This document shows positions 39,901 through 48,602 of a stretch of 64,000 bases of DNA, piece by piece. Positions within the stretch are counted from its first letter, which is position 1. Every line of letters begins with the position of its first letter. The notes under the pieces were generated by a model. The model was not told where the DNA came from, did not search any database, and saw only the letters and a program-made list of their open reading frames with translations. Source of the DNA: a virus; IMG/VR virus record IMGVR_UViG_3300025117_000049, positions 32,828 to 96,827 of that record. One strand, written 5' to 3'. A program made the position numbers and the translations under genes.

Positions 39901-40387
39901 GGTTTCGTATGGAATGCAAGGGATTTCGCTGATAGCCGATTTGGTGGCGAAAGGAACTCTTATGAAAGCCGCTGAAGCTGGGGCGGCTGCATACAGTTCC
40001 ACATGGGAAGCCCTTGGGTTTCCTCTTGCTATTGTTGCCGCTCCATTAATGGCGGCCGTGGCTTTCGCCGGGACTATGGCGGCCGGAGCCATAAAGAGTT
40101 CGGCGGGCGGTGATTGGAGTGTAGCCGCTACCGGTCCTCGTGTTGTCCATCAGGAAGAGACCGTTCTTCCGGCTTGGGCCGCCCAAGGCTGGCGCGATAT
40201 TGTGAGTCGGGAATCATCGGGGGGCAAGGGGAGCGGCGGCGGGCTCAGCATTGGTAAAATCCACATCGACGCTCGGGGAGCCAGTAAAGATATTGACTGG
40301 AATCATGTAGCAGATAGAATTATCATTCCCAAAATTGATAAAGCTCTTGGTCGCCGTGGTTATCAAAAAATCGGTGGGGGGAGATAG
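36929..40387 (+). CDS. Tape measure protein
   Basis: The most likely start is TTG at 36929 (LDLGSLIATFGVDSSQLQKL), two bases after the chaperone stop and behind AAGGGGG. The upstream ATG lies inside that gene. The 1152-residue protein is largely helical with Ala/Gln-rich coiled coils (residues 10-130, 530-770). Hydrophobic stretches near 35-65 and 985-1055 fit membrane-interacting parts. By the usual 1.5 A per residue the tail would be about 170 nm. A more AT-rich, Trp-rich region lies at 37730-38480. Confidence 0.92.
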   Translation: MDLGSLIATFGVDSSQLQKLQGELNAVDRQSASTFGNMKGHASSAMSSMAGLVGVTLSVAGAFYAVQKAVRFSIQAQEEFRLKTIEIGSGLTNLAQEGQGSFEKMFKQNFKYAQAMYDEIRKEDAKRFASAADLMTGYNALVQKGYAVRLDEVDSLGVLVDKIKLATAGQNTQMQINQEIRGLLDGQVRAGSLLGMELQSRLGPAWKDQVTQHRKAGDLLAWLASMWPGIAAACAEVENTLEAQTTTLEGNLKSIGRQGALGIYELSVGVLKDMNKYLREHEQDIVVGLVKGWTTLTYRLNQTKDAISWIIDHTPLKVFPEGGAYGTTAEAIPIPQRSFAQQTMVNFKDAFWTAIDPGTYMDTFAEAYAWLAKINNMLSQPYLWKIEIHPDLVWVWDQVTKIYNLVSNFVEWEIRVLGLDTAWEYVLKIYDIVSKPITWSINAVVSGLPSLFPKTSAEPTPEAKVTRPDTSLAEAQRQAVLNAKGMMEIGLPTQGIVQVRKDVAELVKLNEKTNKLEWDLSGMDQTQAKPPGSGKEKKDKGSSAREAAEKSVRSFIETMAQATAQGAGDTEAILAAWKSKQLQTLNELAAKGADVAGARAALDDAYASKRRKLDDDFNKWYISGLGNQQAVLKAEEDEKLKTVAGNESKMAQVKEVYRKKNADLDYQVQTNTANLFKGYLDTMAGLAPTLEGQLRLKRESLDLELKLSKAALERQIAEKQINPELADQARAMEAMVAQAKKYNLEMENNKGLQGWAHGRVKADQQTNTVADMMEGAEGFITDVFTQGIQGALSKTKVDFMEVAKTMAQSLVLNLAKQGIHKAFGSLAELIAGAGAGKLGTDSNPMVVKIKGMGSPGIGKTVGASFDRSAQKAEKIGFTMGADQSWDDQSKQLKTYEKLMDKMYKGQSKDLGGIQRLQERFLKDDLKDLNAYGQMQKKLTDQNQELFKAEYLTDYENSFTGMATGITSIWTLSQGIMTAAGVKGEAARYGTMVSYGMQGISLIADLVAKGTLMKAAEAGAAAYSSTWEALGFPLAIVAAPLMAAVAFAGTMAAGAIKSSAGGDWSVAATGPRVVHQEETVLPAWAAQGWRDIVSRESSGGKGSGGGLSIGKIHIDARGASKDIDWNHVADRIIIPKIDKALGRRGYQKIGGGR

Positions 40388-40390
40388 GCT

Positions 40391-40771
40391 ATGGCCCATA
40401 AATTCATCTACCCTTCCGGAGAAGCAGATCAAGTCATTTATAATCCTCCCAAGAGTGCCGATCATGAACCGGAAATTGGTCTGCTCGAAGAAGGGCAAAC
40501 AGTCAATAGGTCCTTTGATGGGACTGTCCAAAGCTATAGTGATTTTGACAAAAAATATTTTGAACTGACTTTTTCCCATGCATCGAAGACACAGTTCGAT
40601 TATTTCATGCAGCTCTACCGTTTCCATTGCCCTATTGACTTGTATATAGATGGGGTCAATCTGGATGCCACGGTGATAATGATGAATGCTCCTGCTGGTG
40701 GCCCGGAAGCGGCATTTGATAATAGCGGAAACAAAACCTACTCGTTTTCAGTCAGGTTTGAAGAGGTATAA
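40391..40771 (+). CDS. Tail protein at the distal end (candidate)
   Basis: The 126-residue product follows the tape measure gene and has the layout of distal tail or minor tail proteins: IYNPPKSADHEPEIGL, then SFDGTVQSYSDFDKKYFELT and TYSFSVRFEEV. It is mainly beta. A phage lambda gpM-like or Dit-linked function is probable from place alone. Confidence 0.6.
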   Translation: MAHKFIYPSGEADQVIYNPPKSADHEPEIGLLEEGQTVNRSFDGTVQSYSDFDKKYFELTFSHASKTQFDYFMQLYRFHCPIDLYIDGVNLDATVIMMNAPAGGPEAAFDNSGNKTYSFSVRFEEV

Positions 40772-43447
40772 ATGCTCACGGCCAGCGCAGACTACATAGC
40801 ATACGAAGCTCAGACAATCGGGGGGCGCCCGGCGGTTCGGGCTTGTTTTCTGCCCTATATCTGGCCGAACGGGATTAACGTCAATGGCGATTTCGTAGAG
40901 TGCACCTTCATTTCCCCGGGTCGCATCCAGGCCGATTTCCACGGTTTCACTGGCGGCTACTGGATTTCAGAAATTCTCACTGCCAATTTGCAGGTGCCCT
41001 CGTCCTCTGCAGTTGTTTTGTGGATATGGAATGCCCCGGGTTATGACCTGGTGGTCTTTTACCGGGGAGCGGATGATACAATGGCCCTTGCCGCCGCCGC
41101 CTGGACTGTGATAGAGTCTGGAGACTCCATTGACATCTATTCCTATTACCAATTTAAGATCGCCCTGGAAGGCGTCCGGGCCTGGGCAGAGGAGAATTTG
41201 GCTGGGGTTAATATTTTTACCGCCTGGGCTACTGATGAAGATGATTATCTTGGAGATAGTTATTCAGGAAGTGGTTCTTTTGATGATTTGGGCTTTGAAG
41301 ACCCCTATCAGGGCTACGCTGAAGATCAGAACGTGGTTGGGGACCTGCTTACCTACGTGCAGGATATCATCCCCCTGGGGGAATTTGTTATCGTCAGGGA
41401 CATTGAACAGGCCGGTAGCGTGTCCATGGAGGCCCCCCAGGCGTTTGACGACCTGGTGGCCGGGGCGCATTCTGGATTGCTCTTAAACAACCGCCAGGGG
41501 TCCGGGGCGGTCACGGTATTGGCACCGGGTGAGATCGATTACACCTGGACCCCGGCGCCGCTATTCTCACCTGACAAGAGCAGCTTCTTCCTGTCTCAAC
41601 AGGATTGGTACAACCTCCAACTGAAGATCCAACTGGGCTGGTCAAAGGGCGGCTGGTTTACCTCTGAGTGGGGCGAAGACGAATGGATGGCCGAGAACTT
41701 CACCGAGTTCATTACTCTGTTTCATGGCCTGGTGAAATCCTGGGGACCGGTGACCCGGGCCGTGGGGTCGCCCAATAATGTCGAGGTCTACGCTGAGGAT
41801 TTTATCAGCGATTGCCTGAAAAAAAGGATCGCCCTACCCGCCGCGGATGGGACCCCGAACCCGTTTATCCTGGGGGAATTTCTCTGCAAAGGTGAGGCGG
41901 TTTCCGGTTGGTCCCCGGCGCCCATTGTCAAGTCAGCCTACTTTGAATCGAATAATTTTAACGAGCTCGACAGTGTGGTGGCCTCCGGCGGCGGGGCGGT
42001 TTCTCTGATTACCCCGGGGCTTACCGGTGACCGGGCTGTCAGGTGCGCAGTCACCGGCGCAAGTCAGTTGGCCTATGGAACCTTGCGCCTTGCGTCTGCC
42101 GGAGAGATGTTCGTTACCGGGACGCTCCGATTTGTCGTGGCCCCGGCCATCCCTTCAGACAATAACCTGACAGTTCTCAATATCGTCAACGCCTCCGGGG
42201 TCACGGTTTTTTCTGTCACCGTAGACAGTACCGGGGCTTTGTACTCTTCCCTGGGAAGCATGGGCCAAAGCAATTTTAATATCCTGGCCTACCTGGACGT
42301 GCCCCTGTCCTTTGCCATGTGGATTGCGCCGGTCACTGCCGGCCATGCCAGGCTATGGATCAATGGTGATGAGGTTCTGACTTACGACGGCAATTTGTCA
42401 GCGCTATCGCCCTTAGAATTTCGAATTGGGGCAATGTCTGGGCCTGGGGATCAAGCCTGGACCATAGACTTTGACGACCTGGAGTTACGGTCAAAATATT
42501 ACCATAACGCTTTCCAGGTGTTCGGCGGGCCGTTTGAATCCATCGGGCCGGTCTATATCGACAACCTGGCACAGCCTGATAGCAAGACCGTGGGGGCATA
42601 TACCCAGACCCTTACCCGCTATCCAGAATATGGGATGGTGCAGTTTGAGTCTACGGACCCGGATTTCAATCCGAGCGGAGAAATCCTTGTCCGGGTCATT
42701 GAGCACGCCGGGGGCCGCCATGCCTTGGCCCATCTTGAGGCTATCCTGGCCGCGGTCGGGCTGACTGATTACATTGACGCAACCGCCCTGGCCGCCGCTT
42801 ATGTGGCCGTGCCCGATGACATTATCCACTCCCGGTTTGAAGGGGGGAGTCTCGAAAAGCAGGGGTTCAAAGACATTGCCTCCCTGGGCCTCCCCGCCTC
42901 CGATGCGATCAAAGAGATCTGCTCCCGGATGTGTTACTGGTTTTTCATGGACAGCGGGAAGATCAAAATCGTTCCCTATGATGGAACAGCACCGACCGGC
43001 CCGGTTGTGAATCTTACGGCTTCAAACAAGTGGGAAAGCAGCCAAACCATTGATCTACGAGAGGTGAACGCTTTCGTCTCTGCGGTTTACGGCTGGTATT
43101 CCCGGAACCCCTCGTTGTTTTACTTGGCTGGGACTCAAGCGGCCGGGGGGCAGGGGACCGCACTTGATTACACCTGGGATTCCCCGGTGTGCTGCGAGAG
43201 CCGGGCCGTGGTCAAAGCCAAGGCCGACTTGTTGCTTACGTTCCTCTCAGCCCAGGACATTATCGATCCGGTAAGCATGTCCTTATCCGGGGCCCGCCTG
43301 GAATTAATGACCGACACAGTAAGCCTTCGGGACGTATTACTGAACGATGCAGCCATAAATTACCGGGTCCGTAGCAAAGAAGTGAATCTGGACCGAGGCA
43401 GCCGGGGGACTTCCCTGGTGCTTATCAGAAATTTGGGGGAAACGTAA
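40772..43447 (+). CDS. Large tail tip / baseplate protein
   Basis: This 891-residue protein starts right on the stop of the previous gene. The N-terminal half carries short beta units. At about 395-570 there is a lectin-like jelly-roll segment (AYFESNNFNELDSVVASGGG, ending QAWTIDFDDLELRSKYY). The C-terminal part resembles tail-hub proteins (SDAIKEICSRMCYWFFMDSG, KIKIVPYDG). It probably forms the tail tip and holds fibres. Confidence 0.7.
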   Translation: MLTASADYIAYEAQTIGGRPAVRACFLPYIWPNGINVNGDFVECTFISPGRIQADFHGFTGGYWISEILTANLQVPSSSAVVLWIWNAPGYDLVVFYRGADDTMALAAAAWTVIESGDSIDIYSYYQFKIALEGVRAWAEENLAGVNIFTAWATDEDDYLGDSYSGSGSFDDLGFEDPYQGYAEDQNVVGDLLTYVQDIIPLGEFVIVRDIEQAGSVSMEAPQAFDDLVAGAHSGLLLNNRQGSGAVTVLAPGEIDYTWTPAPLFSPDKSSFFLSQQDWYNLQLKIQLGWSKGGWFTSEWGEDEWMAENFTEFITLFHGLVKSWGPVTRAVGSPNNVEVYAEDFISDCLKKRIALPAADGTPNPFILGEFLCKGEAVSGWSPAPIVKSAYFESNNFNELDSVVASGGGAVSLITPGLTGDRAVRCAVTGASQLAYGTLRLASAGEMFVTGTLRFVVAPAIPSDNNLTVLNIVNASGVTVFSVTVDSTGALYSSLGSMGQSNFNILAYLDVPLSFAMWIAPVTAGHARLWINGDEVLTYDGNLSALSPLEFRIGAMSGPGDQAWTIDFDDLELRSKYYHNAFQVFGGPFESIGPVYIDNLAQPDSKTVGAYTQTLTRYPEYGMVQFESTDPDFNPSGEILVRVIEHAGGRHALAHLEAILAAVGLTDYIDATALAAAYVAVPDDIIHSRFEGGSLEKQGFKDIASLGLPASDAIKEICSRMCYWFFMDSGKIKIVPYDGTAPTGPVVNLTASNKWESSQTIDLREVNAFVSAVYGWYSRNPSLFYLAGTQAAGGQGTALDYTWDSPVCCESRAVVKAKADLLLTFLSAQDIIDPVSMSLSGARLELMTDTVSLRDVLLNDAAINYRVRSKEVNLDRGSRGTSLVLIRNLGET
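43436..43447 (+). repeat. 12-base direct repeat, left copy
   Basis: GGGGAAACGTAA ends the tail-tip gene (codons for GET and stop). The same 12 bases recur at 43630 and end the small AT-rich gene between them. Confidence 0.85.
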
Positions 43448-43449
43448 AT

Positions 43450-43641
43450 ATGCAAATTCAAGTTAATTACACTGGCGTCACTCGTGATTCAGATATTCGC
43501 AAAATGGCACAACTGGTCATAAAACAAATAAACAGACAAATAAATAAAAGAAAACCGCATATTTGGCTTCGGCATTCAAAGTTCGATATTTTGCAGGACA
43601 ACTTAACAACTTCCCTTACTAAATATCAAGGGGAAACGTAA
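43450..43641 (+). CDS. Small AT-rich inserted gene
   Basis: The 63-residue basic product (MAQLVIKQINRQINKRKPHI) is much more AT-rich than its neighbours. It ends with the same GET-stop as the gene before, and the copied sequence also gives the ribosome site (GGGG) for the next gene. It is an added gene placed without harm to either neighbour. Function unknown. Confidence 0.6.
   Translation: MQIQVNYTGVTRDSDIRKMAQLVIKQINRQINKRKPHIWLRHSKFDILQDNLTTSLTKYQGET
43630..43641 (+). repeat. 12-base direct repeat, right copy
   Basis: GGGGAAACGTAA, 194 bases after the left copy. It overlaps the ATG of the next gene (TAATG). Confidence 0.85.
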
Positions 43642-44873
43642 TGAGCTTTCCGAACCCGAAATGGCAACCTGCGGTATCCGATACCCTTGATGCAGCCGCA
43701 GCCGTGGATAAGGGCGGCGGGGAGGTCGGGCTTCCGATCACCGGCCATGCGTTCCTTGCAGAACAGGTGGTGGTTATCGCCGGGACTACCAATTACAACG
43801 GGGCCTATGCGATCAACTCCAAAACCGCAAACGAGATTGTTATCACGGCCACCTACGTGGCGGAGGTATTCGCCGGAACCGAGACAGTAGTTTTCGGGCG
43901 CCAGCCGATTGTCAAAGCTGACTTCCTGGCACTGGAAGAGGCTATTGCCGGTCAACCCTCAGTCCGCATGCAGCCGCCCCTCGTGTACGTGGACGCAGGG
44001 ACCGTGCGGATAGAGGCAACGGCTGACTGCCCGGCGGAAATGGCCATGACCGGTCTCCCCAATATCCTCAATTACAACGTCCAGGTGGACGGGGGCCTCA
44101 GCGACAGTAAAATCAGGTCGGCCGTGGCGAACGTGCCTTGTATTCTGGGCGCTGGGGGGCTTTACGGCACAACCCAAACCGAAAAGAACTCGCAGTGGTA
44201 TCTCGTCTATGCCCTGGCCGCGGATGCTGACACCGACTACGAACTCAAGGCCATGCCGATCATGCGGGTGAAATCGCAGACCGGGCAGGCGATAAAGTGC
44301 GGCACTACTCAGACTCCGGCTTCCGGAATCAACTACGCCTTCACTGATGATGACCTGGCCGGAGGGTTAGTTTATTTCCTGACCGGTGACAGCAAGGGCC
44401 TCATGCGGGATATCTCTGCAAACGATGTGGACACTGACACTCGGATCACTTACACCGGGGCGGCATTGACCGTGGCGGTCGGCGACTGGTTTGTAGTCCT
44501 CCCCCCGGCCACTAATTTCAGGATGGTGGGGACGTTTTTTAATAACAGCGCCGGGAATATTGACCCCTTTCGCCGGGATGGAAATCTCGTGTCATGGACA
44601 ACTTCTTTAACTTTGAGTGGTAGCGGGGACGTAAGCGCCTGTTGTCCGTTTGCCACCGAAGCTGTTATCGCCATTGAGGGCAATGGCGGAGGATCACCAG
44701 CGGTATTGCCCGATTGGGGCGGGGCAGCGGCAAATACTTACATGGCTAACCCAACAAATGGATTCATAACCGGGATCAGATTCCCTCTGTATTTTTGCGA
44801 ATATACTTTAAGCGGCGCAATGACCGCGGCTTACAAATACGGCTATGTTTACCCGCCGGGCTGCGGTTATTAA
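43641..44873 (+). CDS. Tail fibre-like structural protein
   Basis: The 410-residue product is Ala/Thr/Gly-rich and largely beta. It starts SFPNPKWQPAVSDTLDAAAA. Near the end it has PDWGGAAANTYMANPTNGFI and an aromatic C-terminus (KYGYVYPPGCGY). Its place between tail tip and the beta-helix spike suggests a distal fibre. No enzymatic motif is seen. Confidence 0.6.
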   Translation: MSFPNPKWQPAVSDTLDAAAAVDKGGGEVGLPITGHAFLAEQVVVIAGTTNYNGAYAINSKTANEIVITATYVAEVFAGTETVVFGRQPIVKADFLALEEAIAGQPSVRMQPPLVYVDAGTVRIEATADCPAEMAMTGLPNILNYNVQVDGGLSDSKIRSAVANVPCILGAGGLYGTTQTEKNSQWYLVYALAADADTDYELKAMPIMRVKSQTGQAIKCGTTQTPASGINYAFTDDDLAGGLVYFLTGDSKGLMRDISANDVDTDTRITYTGAALTVAVGDWFVVLPPATNFRMVGTFFNNSAGNIDPFRRDGNLVSWTTSLTLSGSGDVSACCPFATEAVIAIEGNGGGSPAVLPDWGGAAANTYMANPTNGFITGIRFPLYFCEYTLSGAMTAAYKYGYVYPPGCGY

Positions 44874-44883
44874 GGAGGTCTTT

Positions 44884-46989
44884 ATGAAACGATTTTTAAT
44901 CGGCCTGATTGTTTCGGCGTTGTTCTTTGGGGCTCCGCTCGCCAATGCTGGGTCTTATACCGCCAATAATTATTTCTGGAAACCAGCTTACCGGGAAAGT
45001 GGTCCTGCAGCTTACAATTCCTATAATGCCGCCCTGGACGCTACAGATTTATTTTTAGCAAGCCTGGAGCCCTTGCCTGCCCTGATTGCTAACTGGGCCA
45101 TTACAGACCAAATTGTCACGATGATTCCGGTCGCACCGACTTACATTGATGTAAATACTTTTCAGCTATTGGGAGACTACACTTCAAGATTTCCTGCTGG
45201 GGCGGTGGTCCATGTACAATTTGTTACCGGTACAATGGGCTATAGCACAGTGAGTTCTAGTACTTTTGTTGGCGCAGTAACATCTGTTGATCTTACCGAC
45301 AACATCTGTTCTGCATCCATGAATCGGATCTACGTGGTAGCCACCAGGGACGGCTTATGGCCGAATGGGCCGGGCTACGTGGTGGCCCGGGACTACGGTA
45401 CTACCAGAGCAGCCCTGGAAGCGGCGGATGCAGTTGCAACGGCTGCCGGAAAAGAACTGCGGATCACCTACGCCTACACGATTGATGCTGATGTCACTCT
45501 GGCCTCCCCCAAGGTCACGGTTCAGCCTGGGGTACCCTTTGCGATCAGCACCGGCAATACTCTGACTATCAGCGGTTCTTTGAATGCCGGTTCTTACCAG
45601 ATCTTCTCTTGCACCGGGACCGGGGCGGTATCGATCACCAACAAAACCGTGCCTATTCATTCAGTCTGGTTCGGTACTTTGCCTCAGGCAGTTGCAGCAG
45701 TGCCGGCCGGCGGGCGGCTGATTATTGATGCTGCCACCTATAACCTGACCGCGGCCCTGGCGATCAGTCAAAACGATGTTACGGTTGAAGGCCAGGGAGA
45801 TACTACCATCCTGGTTTCTCCGTCTTCCGGCTCAGTGGACAGCGTTTACATTACCGGGGACCGGGTCACGTTCAAGAATCTCAAAATCACGCCTACCGGG
45901 ACTTACTCGGGCAGTCTTGTCCACGTATACCAGGCCCCCAATGCTCAGGTTACGGGTTTGTTTTTAGACGGTAGTGCGGCTACTGCTAATTATGGCTACG
46001 GAATTTGGGTGCAGGAATCCGATAAATCCATAGTTCAGGGAAACCGTTTTACGGCCATTAATGGGGCCACAAATAGGGGATGGAATAACATCCAAATAGA
46101 AGATTCGGCGGATGTTGTAGCAGAACATAACTATATCAACGGGGGGCGTCAGTGGGGGATTAATGTCATATCCGGGACTGGCGTTTCTACCGGAGCCAAA
46201 ATAGCCTTTAACACAGTTCAAAATACCGTTGGAGTTGGCGTGCTGGCCTGGAATGGCTACGCCTCCATAATCGGAAATAGAATTAAAGATTGTGGCGTAG
46301 GTGCTATTTATGTGACTGGCGACACGACAACCCCGCTTGGCGCCACGAACAACGGAACAGTAGTAATCGGGAACATGATAAGCGGAATTACTGGAACTGC
46401 TGCTGCCATTGGTCTTGAGTGGGACGTTCATTTCTTTTCAGTTATTGGAAACACAATCATCGGGTGCTATAATGGCATCGGGATGATCAGAGATGTTACT
46501 GACGGTGTTGTATCTGGTAACACCATCAGCGGTGCAACAAGGGATGGGATTCAATCAACCCTTTACGCTGGATCGCCTAACGCTCGGATAAACATTCAGG
46601 GCAATGTCATAACCTCTGCAACTCGTTACGGCATATACGTTGATGAGGCGGCAAGTAACGGTATCCAGTCGGTTGACAACATCGTCACCAGTAGCGGAAC
46701 TGCGAATTTTTCTTATGCTGTCGGGGTCCTGGCGAACTTAACCGGCTCTGCTACCTGGGACCCGGCCAGCATAGCGGATGGTGCCATGACCAGCACTACG
46801 GTAACGGTCTCCGGGGCCAGAACTGGAAGCCCGGTTTATGTCGCCTTCTCCAATGCGGTTCCGGCTGGTGCACTCCTGGCCGGTAATGTCACTGCCAACG
46901 GTGAAGTGACGGTAACGCTATTCAATAAGACTGGGGGTGCGTTAGATTTGGCCTCCGGGACGCTGAGTGTGGACGTGTGGAAGCACTAG
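44884..46989 (+). CDS. Tailspike-like right-handed beta-helix protein with signal peptide
   Basis: The ATG at 44884 follows AAGGAGG. The 701-residue product begins with a signal peptide (FLIGLIVSALFFGAPLANAG). The body, about residues 190-640, is built of parallel beta-helix rungs of the pectate-lyase type: VTGLFLDGSA, VQGNRFTAINGA, VVAEHNYINGG, IIGNRIKDCG, VIGNMISGITG, VVSGNTISGATRDGI. It may degrade or bind a host polysaccharide. The C-terminal end is a small beta domain. A signal peptide on a tailspike is odd. Confidence 0.8.
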   Translation: MKRFLIGLIVSALFFGAPLANAGSYTANNYFWKPAYRESGPAAYNSYNAALDATDLFLASLEPLPALIANWAITDQIVTMIPVAPTYIDVNTFQLLGDYTSRFPAGAVVHVQFVTGTMGYSTVSSSTFVGAVTSVDLTDNICSASMNRIYVVATRDGLWPNGPGYVVARDYGTTRAALEAADAVATAAGKELRITYAYTIDADVTLASPKVTVQPGVPFAISTGNTLTISGSLNAGSYQIFSCTGTGAVSITNKTVPIHSVWFGTLPQAVAAVPAGGRLIIDAATYNLTAALAISQNDVTVEGQGDTTILVSPSSGSVDSVYITGDRVTFKNLKITPTGTYSGSLVHVYQAPNAQVTGLFLDGSAATANYGYGIWVQESDKSIVQGNRFTAINGATNRGWNNIQIEDSADVVAEHNYINGGRQWGINVISGTGVSTGAKIAFNTVQNTVGVGVLAWNGYASIIGNRIKDCGVGAIYVTGDTTTPLGATNNGTVVIGNMISGITGTAAAIGLEWDVHFFSVIGNTIIGCYNGIGMIRDVTDGVVSGNTISGATRDGIQSTLYAGSPNARINIQGNVITSATRYGIYVDEAASNGIQSVDNIVTSSGTANFSYAVGVLANLTGSATWDPASIADGAMTSTTVTVSGARTGSPVYVAFSNAVPAGALLAGNVTANGEVTVTLFNKTGGALDLASGTLSVDVWKH

Positions 46990-47033
46990 GAAATAAAATA
47001 TCAGCCACGTTGCACAGTGAGGGGAGGGGATTC

Positions 47034-47345
47034 ATGGCAAATGAGATCAAAAGCATGGCCGAACACGTTGACCTGTTGCTTTATCTGATTGGAGTGTTGG
47101 TCAGCGGCGGTATAGTTGAAACCCTCCGGCGGCTGGTGCGGATGGAAAAGAAGCAAGACGAGCAGAGGGCCACGCATGAGCAATGCCGTCTTACCCTCAT
47201 GTCTAAGGAAGATTTTACTCATTGGAAGGTAACTGATTTTAGAGAATGGAAAGACGGCAGAGATGGGCCGGATGGAATCTGGCACTCTATTAATAACCAC
47301 TCCCATGTTGGCATTGAAGGGAGTGGGAAGGTGGTGAAGACATGA
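47034..47345 (+). CDS. Membrane protein of the lysis region
   Basis: The ATG at 47034 is preceded by GAGGGGAGGGG; an upstream in-frame start lies inside the previous gene. The 103-residue product has one membrane helix (about residues 12-32, LLLYLIGVLVSGGIVETL) and a charged tail. It may be a holin-type or anti-holin-type protein beside the endolysin gene, with which it overlaps by ATGA. Confidence 0.55.
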   Translation: MANEIKSMAEHVDLLLYLIGVLVSGGIVETLRRLVRMEKKQDEQRATHEQCRLTLMSKEDFTHWKVTDFREWKDGRDGPDGIWHSINNHSHVGIEGSGKVVKT

Positions 47346-47791
47346 AAACTGGCCAAGACCTTCTTGAACTGGCCGCAAGTCGCATAGGTGAAGATTACGT
47401 CTACGGGGCCAACGTAGACCTTGACGATCCCGACTGGCATGGGCCGTGGGACTGCGCTGAGTTCTGTACCTGGGTTGTTAAGCAGGTGACAGGGCAGACC
47501 TATGGGTGCCTGGATAACGACGATACAGACGATCCCGAACCCTATACCGGCGGCTGGAAAAAAGATGTGCGGAAAGGGGTGGTCAAACAGATTACCGTGG
47601 CCAGAGCCGCTAAGACTCCTGGGGCTATCCTCTTGCGATACCGAGAGGGAGGCAAGCATATTGTATTCGTTGCGGAGAACTGGACCACCATCGAGGCCAA
47701 GAGCGCCACGTATGGAGTTTGCCGGGGGAGAGTAGGAAACCTGGCTGGCTGGGATTTTGGAATACTTGTCCCGGAGGTGACGTATGTTTGA
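47342..47791 (+). CDS. NlpC/P60-like peptidoglycan hydrolase (endolysin)
   Basis: The 149-residue protein has the NlpC/P60/CHAP-like arrangement: LAASRIGEDYVYGAN, WDCAEFCTWVVKQV with the probable nucleophile Cys (near 40), and GAILLRYREGGKHIVFVAEN with the catalytic His near 103. It would cut peptide bonds in peptidoglycan. No signal peptide, so release through a holin is expected; the genes on both sides encode membrane proteins. Confidence 0.8.
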   Translation: MKTGQDLLELAASRIGEDYVYGANVDLDDPDWHGPWDCAEFCTWVVKQVTGQTYGCLDNDDTDDPEPYTGGWKKDVRKGVVKQITVARAAKTPGAILLRYREGGKHIVFVAENWTTIEAKSATYGVCRGRVGNLAGWDFGILVPEVTYV

Positions 47792-47987
47792 CTTAAAGGG
47801 ATACACCGCACCCGTTCTCGCCGTCATCGTGACAGTAGGAGGCCTAGCAGCCGTGTGCTTTAAGCCGGAGGTTAAGACTGAGATTATTGGAATTATGACC
47901 CTGGTCTTGTCCTTTTATTTCGGGAGTTCGACAGGGAGCGAGTTCAAAAATAAGCTTTTGGATAAGGATAAGAAGGAGGGTTTATGA
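47784..47987 (+). CDS. Small two-span membrane protein, probable holin
   Basis: The 67-residue product has two membrane helices (about residues 8-26, VLAVIVTVGGLAAVCF, and 33-50, IIGIMTLVLSFYFGSS) and a Lys-rich end (KNKLLDKDKKEGL). This is a class II holin layout. It overlaps the endolysin gene by eight bases. Confidence 0.7.
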   Translation: MFDLKGYTAPVLAVIVTVGGLAAVCFKPEVKTEIIGIMTLVLSFYFGSSTGSEFKNKLLDKDKKEGL

Positions 47988-48088
47988 GGCGGCTTCTGAT
48001 AGCGATATTCATAGTCTGCTTGCTGACGCCGATTTGTGTTTCAGGGTGCTTTCCTTTCAATCCCTACGGGGATGGAAGAAATAATTAA
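47984..48088 (+). CDS. Short lipoprotein, outer-membrane spanin candidate
   Basis: The 34-residue product begins MRRLLIAIFIVCLLTPICVS and then GC. This is a lipoprotein signal peptide with lipobox CVSGC, leaving only about 13 residues after the Cys. It starts on the holin stop (ATGA). Such mini-lipoproteins in lysis cassettes are outer-membrane spanins (Rz1-like), although this one is very short. A lipoprotein here argues for a Gram-negative host. Confidence 0.6.
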   Translation: MRRLLIAIFIVCLLTPICVSGCFPFNPYGDGRNN

Positions 48089-48098
48089 AGGAGGATGT

Positions 48099-48602
48099 AT
48101 GAGAAAAATCCTGGTAGCTTTACTGATTTTATCCCTGGCTGGCTGTGCCACCACCTCAACCACTCAACCGCCCCAGGCTATCCCAGCGATCCCGCCGGGG
48201 TGTGAGCAGTCTGTCGTCTATACCAAGATGCCCGGCTTCATGCCTAATGGCCCAATGCTTGCCAGGGTGGGGGTATCTACGTCGCTGGCGGTGCTGGCCG
48301 TAGCAGAACCCCAGGCTGGCCGGGCTGCTAACCTGATCGTAGCAACCGTGATGCCCGTGCTCTATCGGGCGACTCTTACGAATAACCTGGCTCCGGTCAT
48401 GGTCACCGTTAGAGAGAAGTTCAAGGGTTCGGATAAGTATATCGCTATTGCCCAGCCTTTGCTTGTTTTGTTCGACGCTCTTAGTCAGGCTGGCATGGTG
48501 CAGGGCGGGGTTACGCTTACTGATTGCGATAAGAACGTCTTGGCGTCGTTATTCCGCAATATCGGGCTGGACTCCGGGACTGACCCGGTGTTGTTTCAGT
48601 AG
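48099..48602 (+). CDS. Lipoprotein, last gene of the late block
   Basis: The ATG at 48099 follows AAAGGAGG. The 167-residue protein has a lipoprotein signal (ILVALLILSLAGC, lipobox LAGC), a Pro-rich spacer and a helical body (RAANLIVATVMPVLYRATL). It could be a surface-exclusion, spanin or envelope protein. Function unknown. Confidence 0.6.
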   Translation: MRKILVALLILSLAGCATTSTTQPPQAIPAIPPGCEQSVVYTKMPGFMPNGPMLARVGVSTSLAVLAVAEPQAGRAANLIVATVMPVLYRATLTNNLAPVMVTVREKFKGSDKYIAIAQPLLVLFDALSQAGMVQGGVTLTDCDKNVLASLFRNIGLDSGTDPVLFQ

